The translations under genes were made by a program, and so were the position numbers. Below the pieces are notes generated by a model, which was not told where the DNA came from, searched no databases, and saw nothing but the letters and a program-made list of their open reading frames with translations. Positions 52,979 through 61,254 of a DNA stretch of 64,000 nt are shown here, piece after piece. Each line of letters begins with the position of its first letter. Position 1 is the first letter of the stretch. The DNA is taken from contig DLGW01000024.1 in assembly GCA_002482885.1 (NCBI GenBank), positions 50,496-114,495 on the forward strand, written 5' to 3'. The DNA comes from Flavobacteriaceae bacterium UBA7684 (lineage in GTDB: Bacteria > Bacteroidota > Bacteroidia > Flavobacteriales > Flavobacteriaceae).

Positions 52979-54109
52979 TCATAACCACTCTAAAATATCC
53001 TTAACGGATGGCGTATGATTTGTTTTATACTCCTTTTTAGCTTTTCCTTTTAATTGGTATACATTACTATTATTGAGGACATAAAGCTTTTTTTTGTTTT
53101 TTCTAAACACGTATTTTGGGCGATTATATTTATTTGAAGTTATTTTGAATACCGCCACAACAATGTTTTCTATCAATACAAATTGCAGGGTTATGGCATC
53201 TAAATCTTCAGGGAAATATTTTTGTTTGAGGAGGTTTATTTCAGTGACAAAGTCGTTTAAATTGATATTGTAAAATAGTTGATGAGCTTTTTCCTTTTTA
53301 TCCATACCGTAAACAATAAAACCGCTTTCGGAATTTAAAAATGCAGCGACCTGTTTAGCCCATTTTTTTTCATCTATTTGGGTGGTAAAATAAGTGTTGT
53401 CATTATTCATAATTTTATTTCTATTAAACACCCGATCCGTATATTTAATTCTTTCTTCATCCGTTGTGGAATAGGCAAATTTCAATTTTATCCAATCAAT
53501 AGGCGTCGAAATGATGTAAGGCGTAACCTCTCCATAATCAGTTACCGCATCATCTAAATATAAAATATGCAAATAATTTTTGGTGCAATATTTCGATTGC
53601 GAATAATAATGGTATTCACGATTTAACCCATTAATGATTAACTCTGTTTTATTGATGTCTAAACTGTAAATAAGAAAATGCTGACCTTCTGGGTCTTTTT
53701 TCGGCGTTTTGTATTGAATGGGTTGTTCCGCAACTAGGTATATTTCATAGTTCATATTTTTTCGTATTACTTCCTGAAAAATCATCTCATTTGCATGATA
53801 TTTTTGAAGTGTTTGTCCACCAAAATTTGGATTTAAATACGTAAAACGGTCTGTAAAATATGCTTCAAAGCGGTCTATAAAGTATTCTTCTAAGTTTGGA
53901 TGAGCTACTTCAAGATGAGCTATTTCAAACTGACGCATCTCATTTTCTAAAAAAGCGAAGGCTTCTTCACGGGCTTTAATTGGGTCATTGTTTTTAAACT
54001 TTATGACCTTAGGATTTGAGGTTCTTGACTTATTTATGACTTCGTAATAAATACTAGGTTCTTTTTGGTTTTTTGATGTCTGATTGTTAATCATTTGAAA
54101 AATTTCCAT
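52979..54109 (-). CDS. AlbA_2-like (Schlafen-type) paralogue A, last gene of the operon
   Basis: 376 residues. It shares its layout with the proteins at 55956 and 57176. The N-terminal part has IYYEVINKSR and NDPIKAREEAFAFLEN, like NPIxAREKAFLFY in the others. A middle region has YLVAEQPIQYK, FLIYSLDINK and STPIDWIKLK. At about 270-350 lies an AlbA_2-like domain: QVAAFLNSESGFIVYGMDKK, then VLIENIVVAVFKITSNKYN and KYVFRKNKKKLYVLNN. That pattern matches the Schlafen AlbA_2 core (AFxNxxGGxxxxGx). It is the most diverged of the three. The MORN gene stops 11 bases before it. Confidence 0.65.
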   Translation of the reverse strand: MEIFQMINNQTSKNQKEPSIYYEVINKSRTSNPKVIKFKNNDPIKAREEAFAFLENEMRQFEIAHLEVAHPNLEEYFIDRFEAYFTDRFTYLNPNFGGQTLQKYHANEMIFQEVIRKNMNYEIYLVAEQPIQYKTPKKDPEGQHFLIYSLDINKTELIINGLNREYHYYSQSKYCTKNYLHILYLDDAVTDYGEVTPYIISTPIDWIKLKFAYSTTDEERIKYTDRVFNRNKIMNNDNTYFTTQIDEKKWAKQVAAFLNSESGFIVYGMDKKEKAHQLFYNINLNDFVTEINLLKQKYFPEDLDAITLQFVLIENIVVAVFKITSNKYNRPKYVFRKNKKKLYVLNNSNVYQLKGKAKKEYKTNHTPSVKDILEWL

Positions 54110-54120
54110 GGTTTTGTTTT

Positions 54121-55902
54121 TTAAAATTTAATAATCAATTGTATTTTTTCCTCGACCGATTTTAGTTTTTTGGTTTCTTTAATCAATTCTTTTAAGTCTT
54201 TGCCTTTTAACTGAATAACTTTTTGGCTGATTTGAATGAGTTCTTCTAAAACAACATCATTTATTTTTTCTTCTTTTTTAAAGCTTGAGATTTTATTTTC
54301 GACATATTCCTGATGAATTTTAAATAAACGCTCCTCGTCTCCGCTAATGGCTTTATTCTGACCATAACTATTGATTTTATGAATATTAAAAAGCTTAACC
54401 AATTCATTATTTGACCAGTTTACGTCTTCCACATTTATTTTACCGTAAGCTGATTTTACTTCGTATAGTTTTAAATCGGCTTCATAGGCTTTTTTAAGTA
54501 CAGCAATCATTTTGGTTTCTAAAGGTTTTATCTCGGTTTCGAGTTCTAAAACAATTTCTTGGGTTTTTTCATCCAAACTTTTAAAATCAAAATTGAGGTA
54601 TTCATCTAGGGTTTTATAGTATTGTATGGCAGCGTTGTGCTGTTTAGCATAACCCACAACCATTTCGTTTAAAGTACTTTTGTAGCCTTTTATGGATGAT
54701 ATTCCAGGTTCTAATTTGTCGTAAACAAAATTTTGTAACTCGGAGTTTTTATACTTTGAATATTGATTGTTGTTTTCTAAAAACAGTTTAATTGCAGTTA
54801 TGTTTTTAATTGAATTTTCGTCATGAGTTTTGTTGGCGTAGTAACGCTCTTTTTCGCTTTTTAAAAGTGCAAGGTCTTCGGGTTTTAGTTTGCTTAAGTT
54901 CTCGTTAATAAAGCGGTCATAACCCGCCATATTTCTGTTTCTTCGCATTTCAATGTATTGTTGATTTTTGCTTAAATCGATATAAGCAATTTCATCCACC
55001 AAAATAAACATACCATAGTTGCGGTTTAATTTTCCTATTTGGGTATCGTAGGTTTTATCGCCTCCTAAATATTTTAGTAATAGGTTATCGTGTTCAAAAA
55101 CCATTTTTAAATCAGTATAATCGTCGGCAAACAAAGTGTCTAATTGAATCCGTTTTTCCTGAAGTTTCTTTTTTGAAATTTCTTTTCGTAAATATTTTTC
55201 AGCCATTTCTACCCAAGTTTTATCAGCTTCAAATTTTAAAAGAACATTTCCTACTTTATCTCGAGCCACTCTTCGGGTCAGTATCCCTTGCGGATTAAAC
55301 GTCATTTCTTCGGTTTGATAAGGCATTTTAAAAGTTACATTTCCTGTTAAAAAACCATTATTATTAAACGTAGCGGTAGTAGGTGTTTTTTTGTAAGAAA
55401 GTTTTGTGGTAACCACACCATTTAAAACTCCATTATTGTAATTGGCTGTGGCGTAAGATGTTAATTCTGGCTCAAAAGTTCCCCAAACAAAAGTTTCTAA
55501 ATAAAATACTTTGTCTCGGGTTTTTACAGATTCATTTAATTTCCACAATCCGTGTGGGGTGCCGTTTTTAAATGTTTGCGTACACACGGTGCTTGAGGTG
55601 GTATAAGTTCCATTTCCATTAGGGTAATCGGTTTTTGATTGGTTGAAATTCCAAACACCATCCCTGAATCCATTTTTGAATTGACCTGTAACCACTTCTT
55701 TGTAAGAACCACCTTGGTTAACTTCTGTTTGTTCGTATTTGATTTTTCCGTGTTTAATTTGGTTTGCCGTTGCAGGGTCTTCATAGTACTGATAGGTAAG
55801 TTTACCGCCATGATAATCTTGTGTAATTGTTTTTATTTCTTGACTCATTACCGAATAAGCAAGCAAACAGGTTATTAGAAAAGTTAAGATTGTTTTTTCC
55901 AT
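54121..55902 (-). CDS. Secreted MORN-repeat protein within the WYL-linked operon
   Basis: 593 residues from the ATG at 55902, which begins a signal peptide (MEKTILTFLITCLLAYSVMSQ). Residues about 30-220 have MORN-like repeats: GQFKNGFRDGVWNFN, TFKNGTPHGLWKL, ANYNNGVLNGVVT and ATFNNNGFLTGNV, similar to YwqK-type proteins. The C-terminal ~350 residues are helical and charged, likely coiled coil, and rich in K and E (KKLQEKRIQLD, LKELIKETKKLKSVEEKI). It is an odd member of a cytosolic operon. A palindrome of the WYL-regulon type (55951-55971) lies upstream of its start. Confidence 0.8.
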   Translation of the reverse strand: MEKTILTFLITCLLAYSVMSQEIKTITQDYHGGKLTYQYYEDPATANQIKHGKIKYEQTEVNQGGSYKEVVTGQFKNGFRDGVWNFNQSKTDYPNGNGTYTTSSTVCTQTFKNGTPHGLWKLNESVKTRDKVFYLETFVWGTFEPELTSYATANYNNGVLNGVVTTKLSYKKTPTTATFNNNGFLTGNVTFKMPYQTEEMTFNPQGILTRRVARDKVGNVLLKFEADKTWVEMAEKYLRKEISKKKLQEKRIQLDTLFADDYTDLKMVFEHDNLLLKYLGGDKTYDTQIGKLNRNYGMFILVDEIAYIDLSKNQQYIEMRRNRNMAGYDRFINENLSKLKPEDLALLKSEKERYYANKTHDENSIKNITAIKLFLENNNQYSKYKNSELQNFVYDKLEPGISSIKGYKSTLNEMVVGYAKQHNAAIQYYKTLDEYLNFDFKSLDEKTQEIVLELETEIKPLETKMIAVLKKAYEADLKLYEVKSAYGKINVEDVNWSNNELVKLFNIHKINSYGQNKAISGDEERLFKIHQEYVENKISSFKKEEKINDVVLEELIQISQKVIQLKGKDLKELIKETKKLKSVEEKIQLIIKF

Positions 55903-55950
55903 AGTGTTTAATATTTTAAGATTAATATTGATTGTAAAATTCACTTTTAG

Positions 55951-55971
55951 GTATATCAATACATGATATTC
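55951..55971 (-). promoter_or_regulatory. WYL-regulon operator-like site 5
   Basis: GTATATCA-ATACA-TGATATTC, near-perfect palindrome with the same 5-base spacer as the other sites. It overlaps the stop codon of paralogue B and lies about 50 bases upstream of the MORN gene. On the minus strand GAATTTTA begins 19 bases from its centre. Confidence 0.5.
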
Positions 55972-57134
55972 GAATGACCATTTTGCATTTTTTCAAAACT
56001 AAAATTCCATCTTTTGTTTCTTCTGTGGTAGTCTTTAGCATTAGGGTTAGCTCTAGAAAATTCGTATGTGGTTTTATCAATTACAACGCCTTGATCAGCG
56101 AGCTGTTCTTTGACAACTATAATTGTATTTCCCTTTTCGTTTCTGTCGTAAAGGATGTAATAATTACCAGTATTTACATATATCACTTGGGGTGAGGGTT
56201 GTATTAAAAATACAGCCACCAGTGTATGGTCAATTTCTATAAAAAATAATTTTATCAGATGGCTTTGGGCTTTAAAGAGGTTCTTAATTACGGAATAGGT
56301 TAAAAACTTAAATTCTTCTGGGCTTAATTGGTTAAATAAGTTGGTTGTATTTCTTTTTTTGTTGATTCCGTAATATAAATACCCGCCATTTTTGTTTAAA
56401 AATGAAGTGAGTTGAATAGTGAATGTTTCCGTGTCAAAACTTTCCTGAAAATCAACAGCTGATAAACTGCTCGTTTGTATAGTTTGCATATGGTCTTCAA
56501 TAAAGGCAATCGGTAGATTTTTTTGTAAAGTATTTGAATTTAAATACGAATTGTTTTTAAGATTTATAGGCGTATCCAATACATGGCAGGTATAATGTTT
56601 TTTTTGCACGTTTAACAATTCATGCGCTGTTACATAGTTTTTAACTTCATAACCGAGTGATTTATAACTCGCATATTCTTTTAAAATGCCACATTCTATT
56701 TCATTTAAATCGTCCCAGTTGTAATTCCAAATACCGTGAATGAGGTAACGCTTTTCGTTGAGTTTATATGAGTTGACAGTTGTTTTTACTACCAAAAATA
56801 ATTTCACTCCTTTATCAAATTTTTCAGGCTCTGTATAGGTGATGTTTTTTGTGGTGAGTGTTAAAAGAGAATCTTCATTAGAAAAATTGGTTTCACGGAA
56901 TGTTGTTTTCTCTTTTATCGGAAAATTACACGATAAACCTTTTTTAAAGCTTGTTTTAAGCAAACCCAGTCTTACCAATGATTCCACATAAAAATCATAA
57001 AACAGAAAAGCTTTTTCTCTTGCTTCAATAGGATTTGTATGAACAAAAATCTTTTCAAAAAAAGTATCTTCATTTTCGTTTTTACATCCTTGAAGTACGT
57101 AATAGATAATAGGCATAGAAGGATTTATTGGCAT
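55956..57134 (-). CDS. AlbA_2-like (Schlafen-type) paralogue B
   Basis: 392 residues from the ATG at 57134 (MPINPSMPIIYYVLQG). N-terminal signature TNPIEAREKAFLFYDFYVES, the middle KRYLIHGIWNYNWDD, EVKNYVTAHELL and LDTPINLKN, then an AlbA_2-like domain around residues 245-330: QLTSFLNKNGGYLYYGINKK, LIKLFFIEIDHTLVAVFLIQ and VIYVNTGNYYILYDRNEKGN. A basic tail of about 50 residues follows. No enzyme motif beyond this fold is seen. It is placed between paralogue C (41-base gap) and the MORN gene. Confidence 0.68.
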   Translation of the reverse strand: MPINPSMPIIYYVLQGCKNENEDTFFEKIFVHTNPIEAREKAFLFYDFYVESLVRLGLLKTSFKKGLSCNFPIKEKTTFRETNFSNEDSLLTLTTKNITYTEPEKFDKGVKLFLVVKTTVNSYKLNEKRYLIHGIWNYNWDDLNEIECGILKEYASYKSLGYEVKNYVTAHELLNVQKKHYTCHVLDTPINLKNNSYLNSNTLQKNLPIAFIEDHMQTIQTSSLSAVDFQESFDTETFTIQLTSFLNKNGGYLYYGINKKRNTTNLFNQLSPEEFKFLTYSVIKNLFKAQSHLIKLFFIEIDHTLVAVFLIQPSPQVIYVNTGNYYILYDRNEKGNTIIVVKEQLADQGVVIDKTTYEFSRANPNAKDYHRRNKRWNFSFEKMQNGHSNIMY

Positions 57135-57175
57135 CACAGCAGATTTTAATTAACAAAAACAAACTTCAAAACAAA

Positions 57176-58210
57176 TTATCGGGGTTTGGTTTGGTTATTT
57201 ACAATTTGTTGAAACATGCCATTTTCGTTTCGGTAATAAATTACTTTTTTATTGATTTGTGTTTGAATCATCTTTTGGCTAGATGCAGGAACCGTCATGA
57301 CCAAGACTTGTTTTTTATCCACCGTAATCATTGACATTTTAATTTTTTTAGTACAGACGGTTCCCAGTTTATCGGTAATAAATTCATTCAGCGTTTTTAA
57401 TAAATAGGGCGTATTGTTTACATCAAACAGTTCCCAAGCCGATCTCCCTAAGGGATCAATACCACAAAACAGATAACCACCATTGGTATTGAATAGCGAA
57501 AGGATGTTGTTTAAAATGAAGGTTAAATCAAAAGTTTGTACATATGCATTGTTCGTCCGTCCGCCATTAGCGATACAATCTAAATACTCTTGGTGTAAGT
57601 CTTTTGAAACAGGGTCTTGTACAATTTTGTTTAATTGGTTAGAGTTTTCCCAATCAAACGGGGTAGATAAGATGGTTTTATACACTTTAAAATCATGGGC
57701 ATAAGTCCATTCTTTTTCCGAAACATAATTTTTGGTTTCGTATTTAAAACGCTCGTAATAAGCATATTCAATGGTAAGCCCTTGAATCATTTTTATTAAA
57801 TGGTTCAGGTTTAAATTCCAAAATCCATGTATTAAATAGCGATCATTTATTTTATTGCGAATTTTTAAATGAACAATAGATTTTTTAACCACCATGTACA
57901 AACCAATTCCGTTATCAAAAGCAAAATCAGTACTGTATTTGATTTGGGCTTGGTGTGGATTTTTTAAATCAATTTCTTCGGTATAGGGCGGATTTTTCCC
58001 TTTGGAATATTGAAGTTGTATGATGCCCTCGTCATGCAAAATTTGTGCATAATGCTGATAAAACAAAAAGGCTTTTTCGCGCGCCACAATAGGGTTTTCA
58101 TCGGCAAAAACTTGCTCGAAATATTCTTTTTTCTGAACATCGCCTCTGCCTTTTACTACATAATAAATAGCTGGCGTTTTTGTTTTGGGTGTTGATTTTT
58201 GGGTTTCCAT
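57176..58210 (-). CDS. AlbA_2-like (Schlafen-type) paralogue C, first gene of the operon
   Basis: 344 residues from the ATG at 58210 (METQKSTPKTKTPAIYYV). It shows the shared layout best: PIVAREKAFLFYQHYAQI, DRYLIHGFWNLNLNHLI, ETKNYVSEKEW, LSTPFDWENSN, then the AlbA_2-like domain NILSLFNTNGGYLFCGIDPL, MSMITVDKKQVLVMTVPASS and VIYYRNENGMFQQI. AlbA_2 domains in bacteria often sit in nucleases or nucleic-acid-binding proteins. The site at 58251-58271 is 41 bases upstream, and TAATTTTA on the minus strand begins 19 bases from its centre, giving a likely promoter for the operon. Confidence 0.72.
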   Translation of the reverse strand: METQKSTPKTKTPAIYYVVKGRGDVQKKEYFEQVFADENPIVAREKAFLFYQHYAQILHDEGIIQLQYSKGKNPPYTEEIDLKNPHQAQIKYSTDFAFDNGIGLYMVVKKSIVHLKIRNKINDRYLIHGFWNLNLNHLIKMIQGLTIEYAYYERFKYETKNYVSEKEWTYAHDFKVYKTILSTPFDWENSNQLNKIVQDPVSKDLHQEYLDCIANGGRTNNAYVQTFDLTFILNNILSLFNTNGGYLFCGIDPLGRSAWELFDVNNTPYLLKTLNEFITDKLGTVCTKKIKMSMITVDKKQVLVMTVPASSQKMIQTQINKKVIYYRNENGMFQQIVNNQTKPR

Positions 58211-58250
58211 GATACTAGGTTTTAATCTTTGGTATAAAATTAAAACCAAG

Positions 58251-58271
58251 CTGTATCAAAGTGTGATATAG
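58251..58271 (-). promoter_or_regulatory. WYL-regulon operator-like site 2
   Basis: CTGTATCA-AAGTG-TGATATAG, palindromic with one mismatch between the arms. It lies 41 bases before the start of paralogue C. Minus-strand TAATTTTA (58242-58235) at 19 bases from the centre fits a -7 element. Confidence 0.55.
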
Positions 58272-58288
58272 TAAAAATAAGAAATAAA

Positions 58289-58313
58289 AAAACTGCCTTG
58301 TGGGGGCAGTTTT
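58289..58313 (-). terminator. Terminator of the gene at 58361
   Basis: AAAACTGCC and GGCAGTTTT around a 7-base loop; on the minus strand it runs into TTTTTTTATTTC. It separates the leftward gene at 58361 from the operon promoter at site 2. Confidence 0.8.
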
Positions 58314-58360
58314 GTATTCACTGGAGTTGTTAAAATCTTGAATTTATTAGAAGTACAAAA

Positions 58361-59338
58361 CTATTTATTATTCATTTTATCTAACCATTCTAAAAAAGGT
58401 TTCCAATGTCTTTCAACCCATTGTGAAGTTAAAAAATAATCACCAAAAAATCTTTCGCCTGCATAATAACGATTTCTGCCGTCTGTACTTGTAATATCTT
58501 TATCCGAACCCCTTAAAACTTCATAGTTTTGGTCGAATACTTTTTTGGAATATTCCTTGTTCTGAAGGTTTTTTATTTCATCGTTTGATATTAAACCTTC
58601 TTCAAACAATTTTTTCATATTATATTGAATAAATTGACCAATTTTCATACCGTCAACAGTTGTCTTCTCGGTAAGAATTGTATGTTTTTTGTTTGTCTTT
58701 TTGTAATTAGTTGCTAAATCCCCTCGACTATCTAAATACAGAAGTTTTACGCTTCTCAAAAACAATTCAGATGTGTCATTATTATCATCTATCTTAGTAA
58801 TTATAGGGTCAACAATAGAATTGAAAAATGATTCGTTGCAAATAAAATTTACAGTAATCATCTCATCATTAATTATTTCATTTGCTTTTTTTATCAATTC
58901 ACGAATTGGGTTTTCTGTTGCAGGATTAGCCTTGGGCGTAATAAAAAACGCGTTAAACTTATGAAAGTCACCAAAATATGATTGTAACACGAAAATTGTT
59001 CTAAATATTTTTTTTAAAACAGTATTTGGTGTGTTTTTATAATTTAGTCCTGCGTTATGAAAAGCAACGTCAATTCCAAAAATAGATTTCTCAGTTGTAT
59101 TTAAACCTATAACATCTATTTCGGCTTGTTTTATTAATTGGTCGTATCCGCTATTTTTAAATACTTCTTCAAAAAATGGTGAAGATTTTATTTTATTAAA
59201 AAGCTCTCGTGATTTTTTTTCTTCGTATTCGGTAATTTTCCATTGACTACTTGTCTTCCAATTTGTCTGAACAATTCTACAATCTTCAACATGTCGCAAG
59301 TAGCTTGCAATTAAATTTTCTCCTATTTCTATTTTCAT
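58361..59338 (-). CDS. Possible nuclease of unknown family
   Basis: 325 residues, not securely recognised. The segment QAEIDVIGLNTTEKSIFGID followed by VAFHNAGLNY (about residues 70-100) looks like the Asp- and Glu-containing core of a PD-(D/E)XK-type fold, but the usual Lys is not clear. The C-terminal half has a GMKIGQFIQYNMKKLFEEGL helix and the motif GRNRYYAGERFFGDYFLTSQ. Its start is the ATG at 59338. A terminator separates it from the AlbA_2 operon. It is divergent from the gene at 59640, and the 300 bases between hold two operator-like sites. Confidence 0.55.
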   Translation of the reverse strand: MKIEIGENLIASYLRHVEDCRIVQTNWKTSSQWKITEYEEKKSRELFNKIKSSPFFEEVFKNSGYDQLIKQAEIDVIGLNTTEKSIFGIDVAFHNAGLNYKNTPNTVLKKIFRTIFVLQSYFGDFHKFNAFFITPKANPATENPIRELIKKANEIINDEMITVNFICNESFFNSIVDPIITKIDDNNDTSELFLRSVKLLYLDSRGDLATNYKKTNKKHTILTEKTTVDGMKIGQFIQYNMKKLFEEGLISNDEIKNLQNKEYSKKVFDQNYEVLRGSDKDITSTDGRNRYYAGERFFGDYFLTSQWVERHWKPFLEWLDKMNNK

Positions 59339-59542
59339 AAGTTTTCAGATTTTAATCTGGTTATAAATTTATTACACATATAAAAAAAATCGTTCAACAA
59401 TATAAAAATTTATTCCTTAAAACTTTTAGTCCCCACGACTCTTTTTACTTCATATTTAAAAATTTCTAGAGGTGTTCGGTGGTCTAAATCTATTAGGTTT
59501 AAGAATATTGAGTGATAATTTTAGAACAAAAAAAGCATACAG

Positions 59543-59563
59543 CTATATCAAAACATGATGCAG
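59543..59563. promoter_or_regulatory. WYL-regulon operator-like site 3
   Basis: CTATATCA-AAACA-TGATGCAG, close to site 2, and followed like it by TAAA. Centre to centre it is 35 bases from site 4. A TTTTTTTG on the minus strand lies 19 bases to the left and could be a weak -7 element for the gene at 58361. Confidence 0.5.
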
Positions 59564-59577
59564 TAAATAAAATTTTG

Positions 59578-59598
59578 GTGTATCGTATTTTGATGTTC
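59578..59598 (+). promoter_or_regulatory. WYL-regulon operator-like site 4
   Basis: GTGTATCG-TATTT-TGATGTTC, a near-palindrome with the same spacer length. Its centre is 19 bases from the TATCTTTG element at 59607-59614, the same offset as at sites 1 and 2. Confidence 0.5.
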
Positions 59599-59606
59599 AT
59601 AACATT

Positions 59607-59614
59607 TATCTTTG
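59607..59614 (+). promoter_or_regulatory. -7 element of the gene at 59640
   Basis: TATCTTTG matches TAnnTTTG exactly and lies 25 bases before the ATG. The -33 region coincides with operator-like site 4. Confidence 0.6.
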
Positions 59615-59639
59615 AAATAAACTATTAACTCATTATATC

Positions 59640-60326
59640 ATGGTAAAGGAAAATATTAGAACATTTGTAGATTATTATAACAAAAAACAAACTGATAAAC
59701 AGTACGTAAAAAAGCTTTTTGAGTCAGGTAAAGAAAATGTTATTTCTCAACTTGAAAAATGGTCAAGTTTTTTTGAATCATCTTATGGTTATAATCCTTT
59801 TGATAAAAATTTTCAAGGAATGACGTTTGATTTTGTTGAAAAACTTAAATCTGATTTGCTTAACAAAAACACTATATATACAACATATTCAACGGAAGAC
59901 TATTCTGTAGTAGAGAAATTTATTAGTAGGGATTATATTGATTTCTTAGTTTCAAAATTATACGGAGAAGATGAAAAACTATATCACTCTCATCAAGCTC
60001 AGTTAAAAAAAGATAGCACAATCCCATATAAAGATGAGTTCTTATCTTGGTTAACAGATAATCAAAATTTAAGTAAAAAGAGTACTTCTACTCATTTTAG
60101 TCACTTAAACGGATTAAATGAAAAAGTTTTTAGAAGTGATCAATATCCAAATCTATTTTTTAAAGCAATAACTTTTTTAATTGAAGAAGAGGCGAAGGAA
60201 GACCTAACTAAGTATTTAAATAATTGTATGAAGTCAATTGAAGAAGAATCAGAAGAAAAAATGAGAGCCAAATATAAAATTGCTCTTAATAAATACCGTG
60301 ATTTTTTATTACAAAAAATCAGTTAA
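59640..60326 (+). CDS. Hypothetical protein with a possible SAM-like segment
   Basis: 228 residues, no secure family. Mostly helical and charged. The piece DEFLSWLTDNQNLSKKST followed by STHFSHLNGLNEKV (about residues 138-170) resembles the N-terminal core-binding (SAM-like) domain of tyrosine recombinases, but no catalytic recombinase residues are present. The C-terminus is a long KE-rich helix. Two operator-like sites and a -7 element stand directly before it, and the gene at 60348 follows by 21 bases. Confidence 0.65.
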   Translation: MVKENIRTFVDYYNKKQTDKQYVKKLFESGKENVISQLEKWSSFFESSYGYNPFDKNFQGMTFDFVEKLKSDLLNKNTIYTTYSTEDYSVVEKFISRDYIDFLVSKLYGEDEKLYHSHQAQLKKDSTIPYKDEFLSWLTDNQNLSKKSTSTHFSHLNGLNEKVFRSDQYPNLFFKAITFLIEEEAKEDLTKYLNNCMKSIEEESEEKMRAKYKIALNKYRDFLLQKIS

Positions 60327-60347
60327 TTTTTCTAAAACAAGAAACTT

Positions 60348-60917
60348 TTGAAACCTGTAAAAGTTGATTTTTTCGGGACTTTTTGGTCGGTTAAAACTAT
60401 TGTTTTAGACCCTACGGAATGGTTGTATTTTAACCAAATAGCCACTAAGATTAAAACTCCTTTGGAGGAGGCAATAACAGACCCCTTTTTTTATCATCAT
60501 TTAAGACTTCAAAAATATCAGTCGTTTTTAGATTTAAAAGGAGACGTTTTTTCGGGAACTTATACCGACAACCACCACCAAATAGAAGTTTGGTTTGAAA
60601 ACAAACGGATGTATAAGATTAAAATTCAGGATTTACATCCGTCACAAATTTTATTTCCAGTATTTAAAACCCTCGAAAATATTTATAAAATCCCTGAATT
60701 TTCGGGCTTACACATTGAGTTTATCGAAACTGGTAAACTCAGCAAAACCATTATGATAGAACATGATTTCCTTCCAGAATTATTAACTTTTGAACTATTT
60801 ACCCACCAAGAACATTTGTTTTTTGGAGATGTTTTTTACGGGGATAAAAAATTGAAAAACAGAAAATCAGATACTTTATTGAATCGGGCGGTTGGGAGGA
60901 TGAATTCAAGTATTTAA
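60348..60917 (+). CDS. Hypothetical protein
   Basis: 189 residues, not recognised. The start is a TTG at 60348. Mixed alpha/beta, with FFGTFWSVKTIVLDPTEWLY near the start, HHQIEVWFENKRMYKIKIQD in the middle and LTFELFTHQEHLFFGDVFYG near the end. There are no signal peptide or membrane segments. It follows the gene at 59640 closely and is probably translated from the same message. Confidence 0.65.
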   Translation: MKPVKVDFFGTFWSVKTIVLDPTEWLYFNQIATKIKTPLEEAITDPFFYHHLRLQKYQSFLDLKGDVFSGTYTDNHHQIEVWFENKRMYKIKIQDLHPSQILFPVFKTLENIYKIPEFSGLHIEFIETGKLSKTIMIEHDFLPELLTFELFTHQEHLFFGDVFYGDKKLKNRKSDTLLNRAVGRMNSSI

Positions 60918-60999
60918 TCATTTTACTGACGTCGGCAAAATGGTTGATTTAGGAAGCTAAATTATCCATATCGAGTATAGAAGATACTGCAATTTATAA

Positions 61000-61254
61000 T
61001 TACAAATAAATATCCTTCCGATGCCCTACGGTAATAATTTCTACAATTAACTCACTTTCGTAAACATCATAAATAACCCGATAATTGGCAACGCGAATTC
61101 TATAACCGTCTCTGCCTTTGAGTTTTATACATCCTACAGGTTTAGGGTTTTCAGAAAGATCGTAAATAGCTTTTTTGAGGTTGGAATAGTACGGTTCGTT
61201 TATTTTTGATAATTCTTTGAACGCTTGTTTGCTAAAAGTTAATTCGTAAGCCAT
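61000..61254 (-). CDS. RelE/ParE-family toxin
   Basis: 84 residues. Typical RelE-superfamily layout: a first strand and helix MAYELTFSKQAFKELSKI, a middle KPVGCIKLKGRDGYRIRVAN, then YRVIYDVYESELIVEIITVG and HRKDIYL, where Arg and His stand at the usual catalytic positions. The antitoxin gene lies immediately upstream with its stop adjoining this start. RelE relatives cleave mRNA at the ribosome, ParE relatives act on gyrase; which applies here is unclear, though the tail YRVIYDVY favours the RelE type. Confidence 0.9.
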   Translation of the reverse strand: MAYELTFSKQAFKELSKINEPYYSNLKKAIYDLSENPKPVGCIKLKGRDGYRIRVANYRVIYDVYESELIVEIITVGHRKDIYL

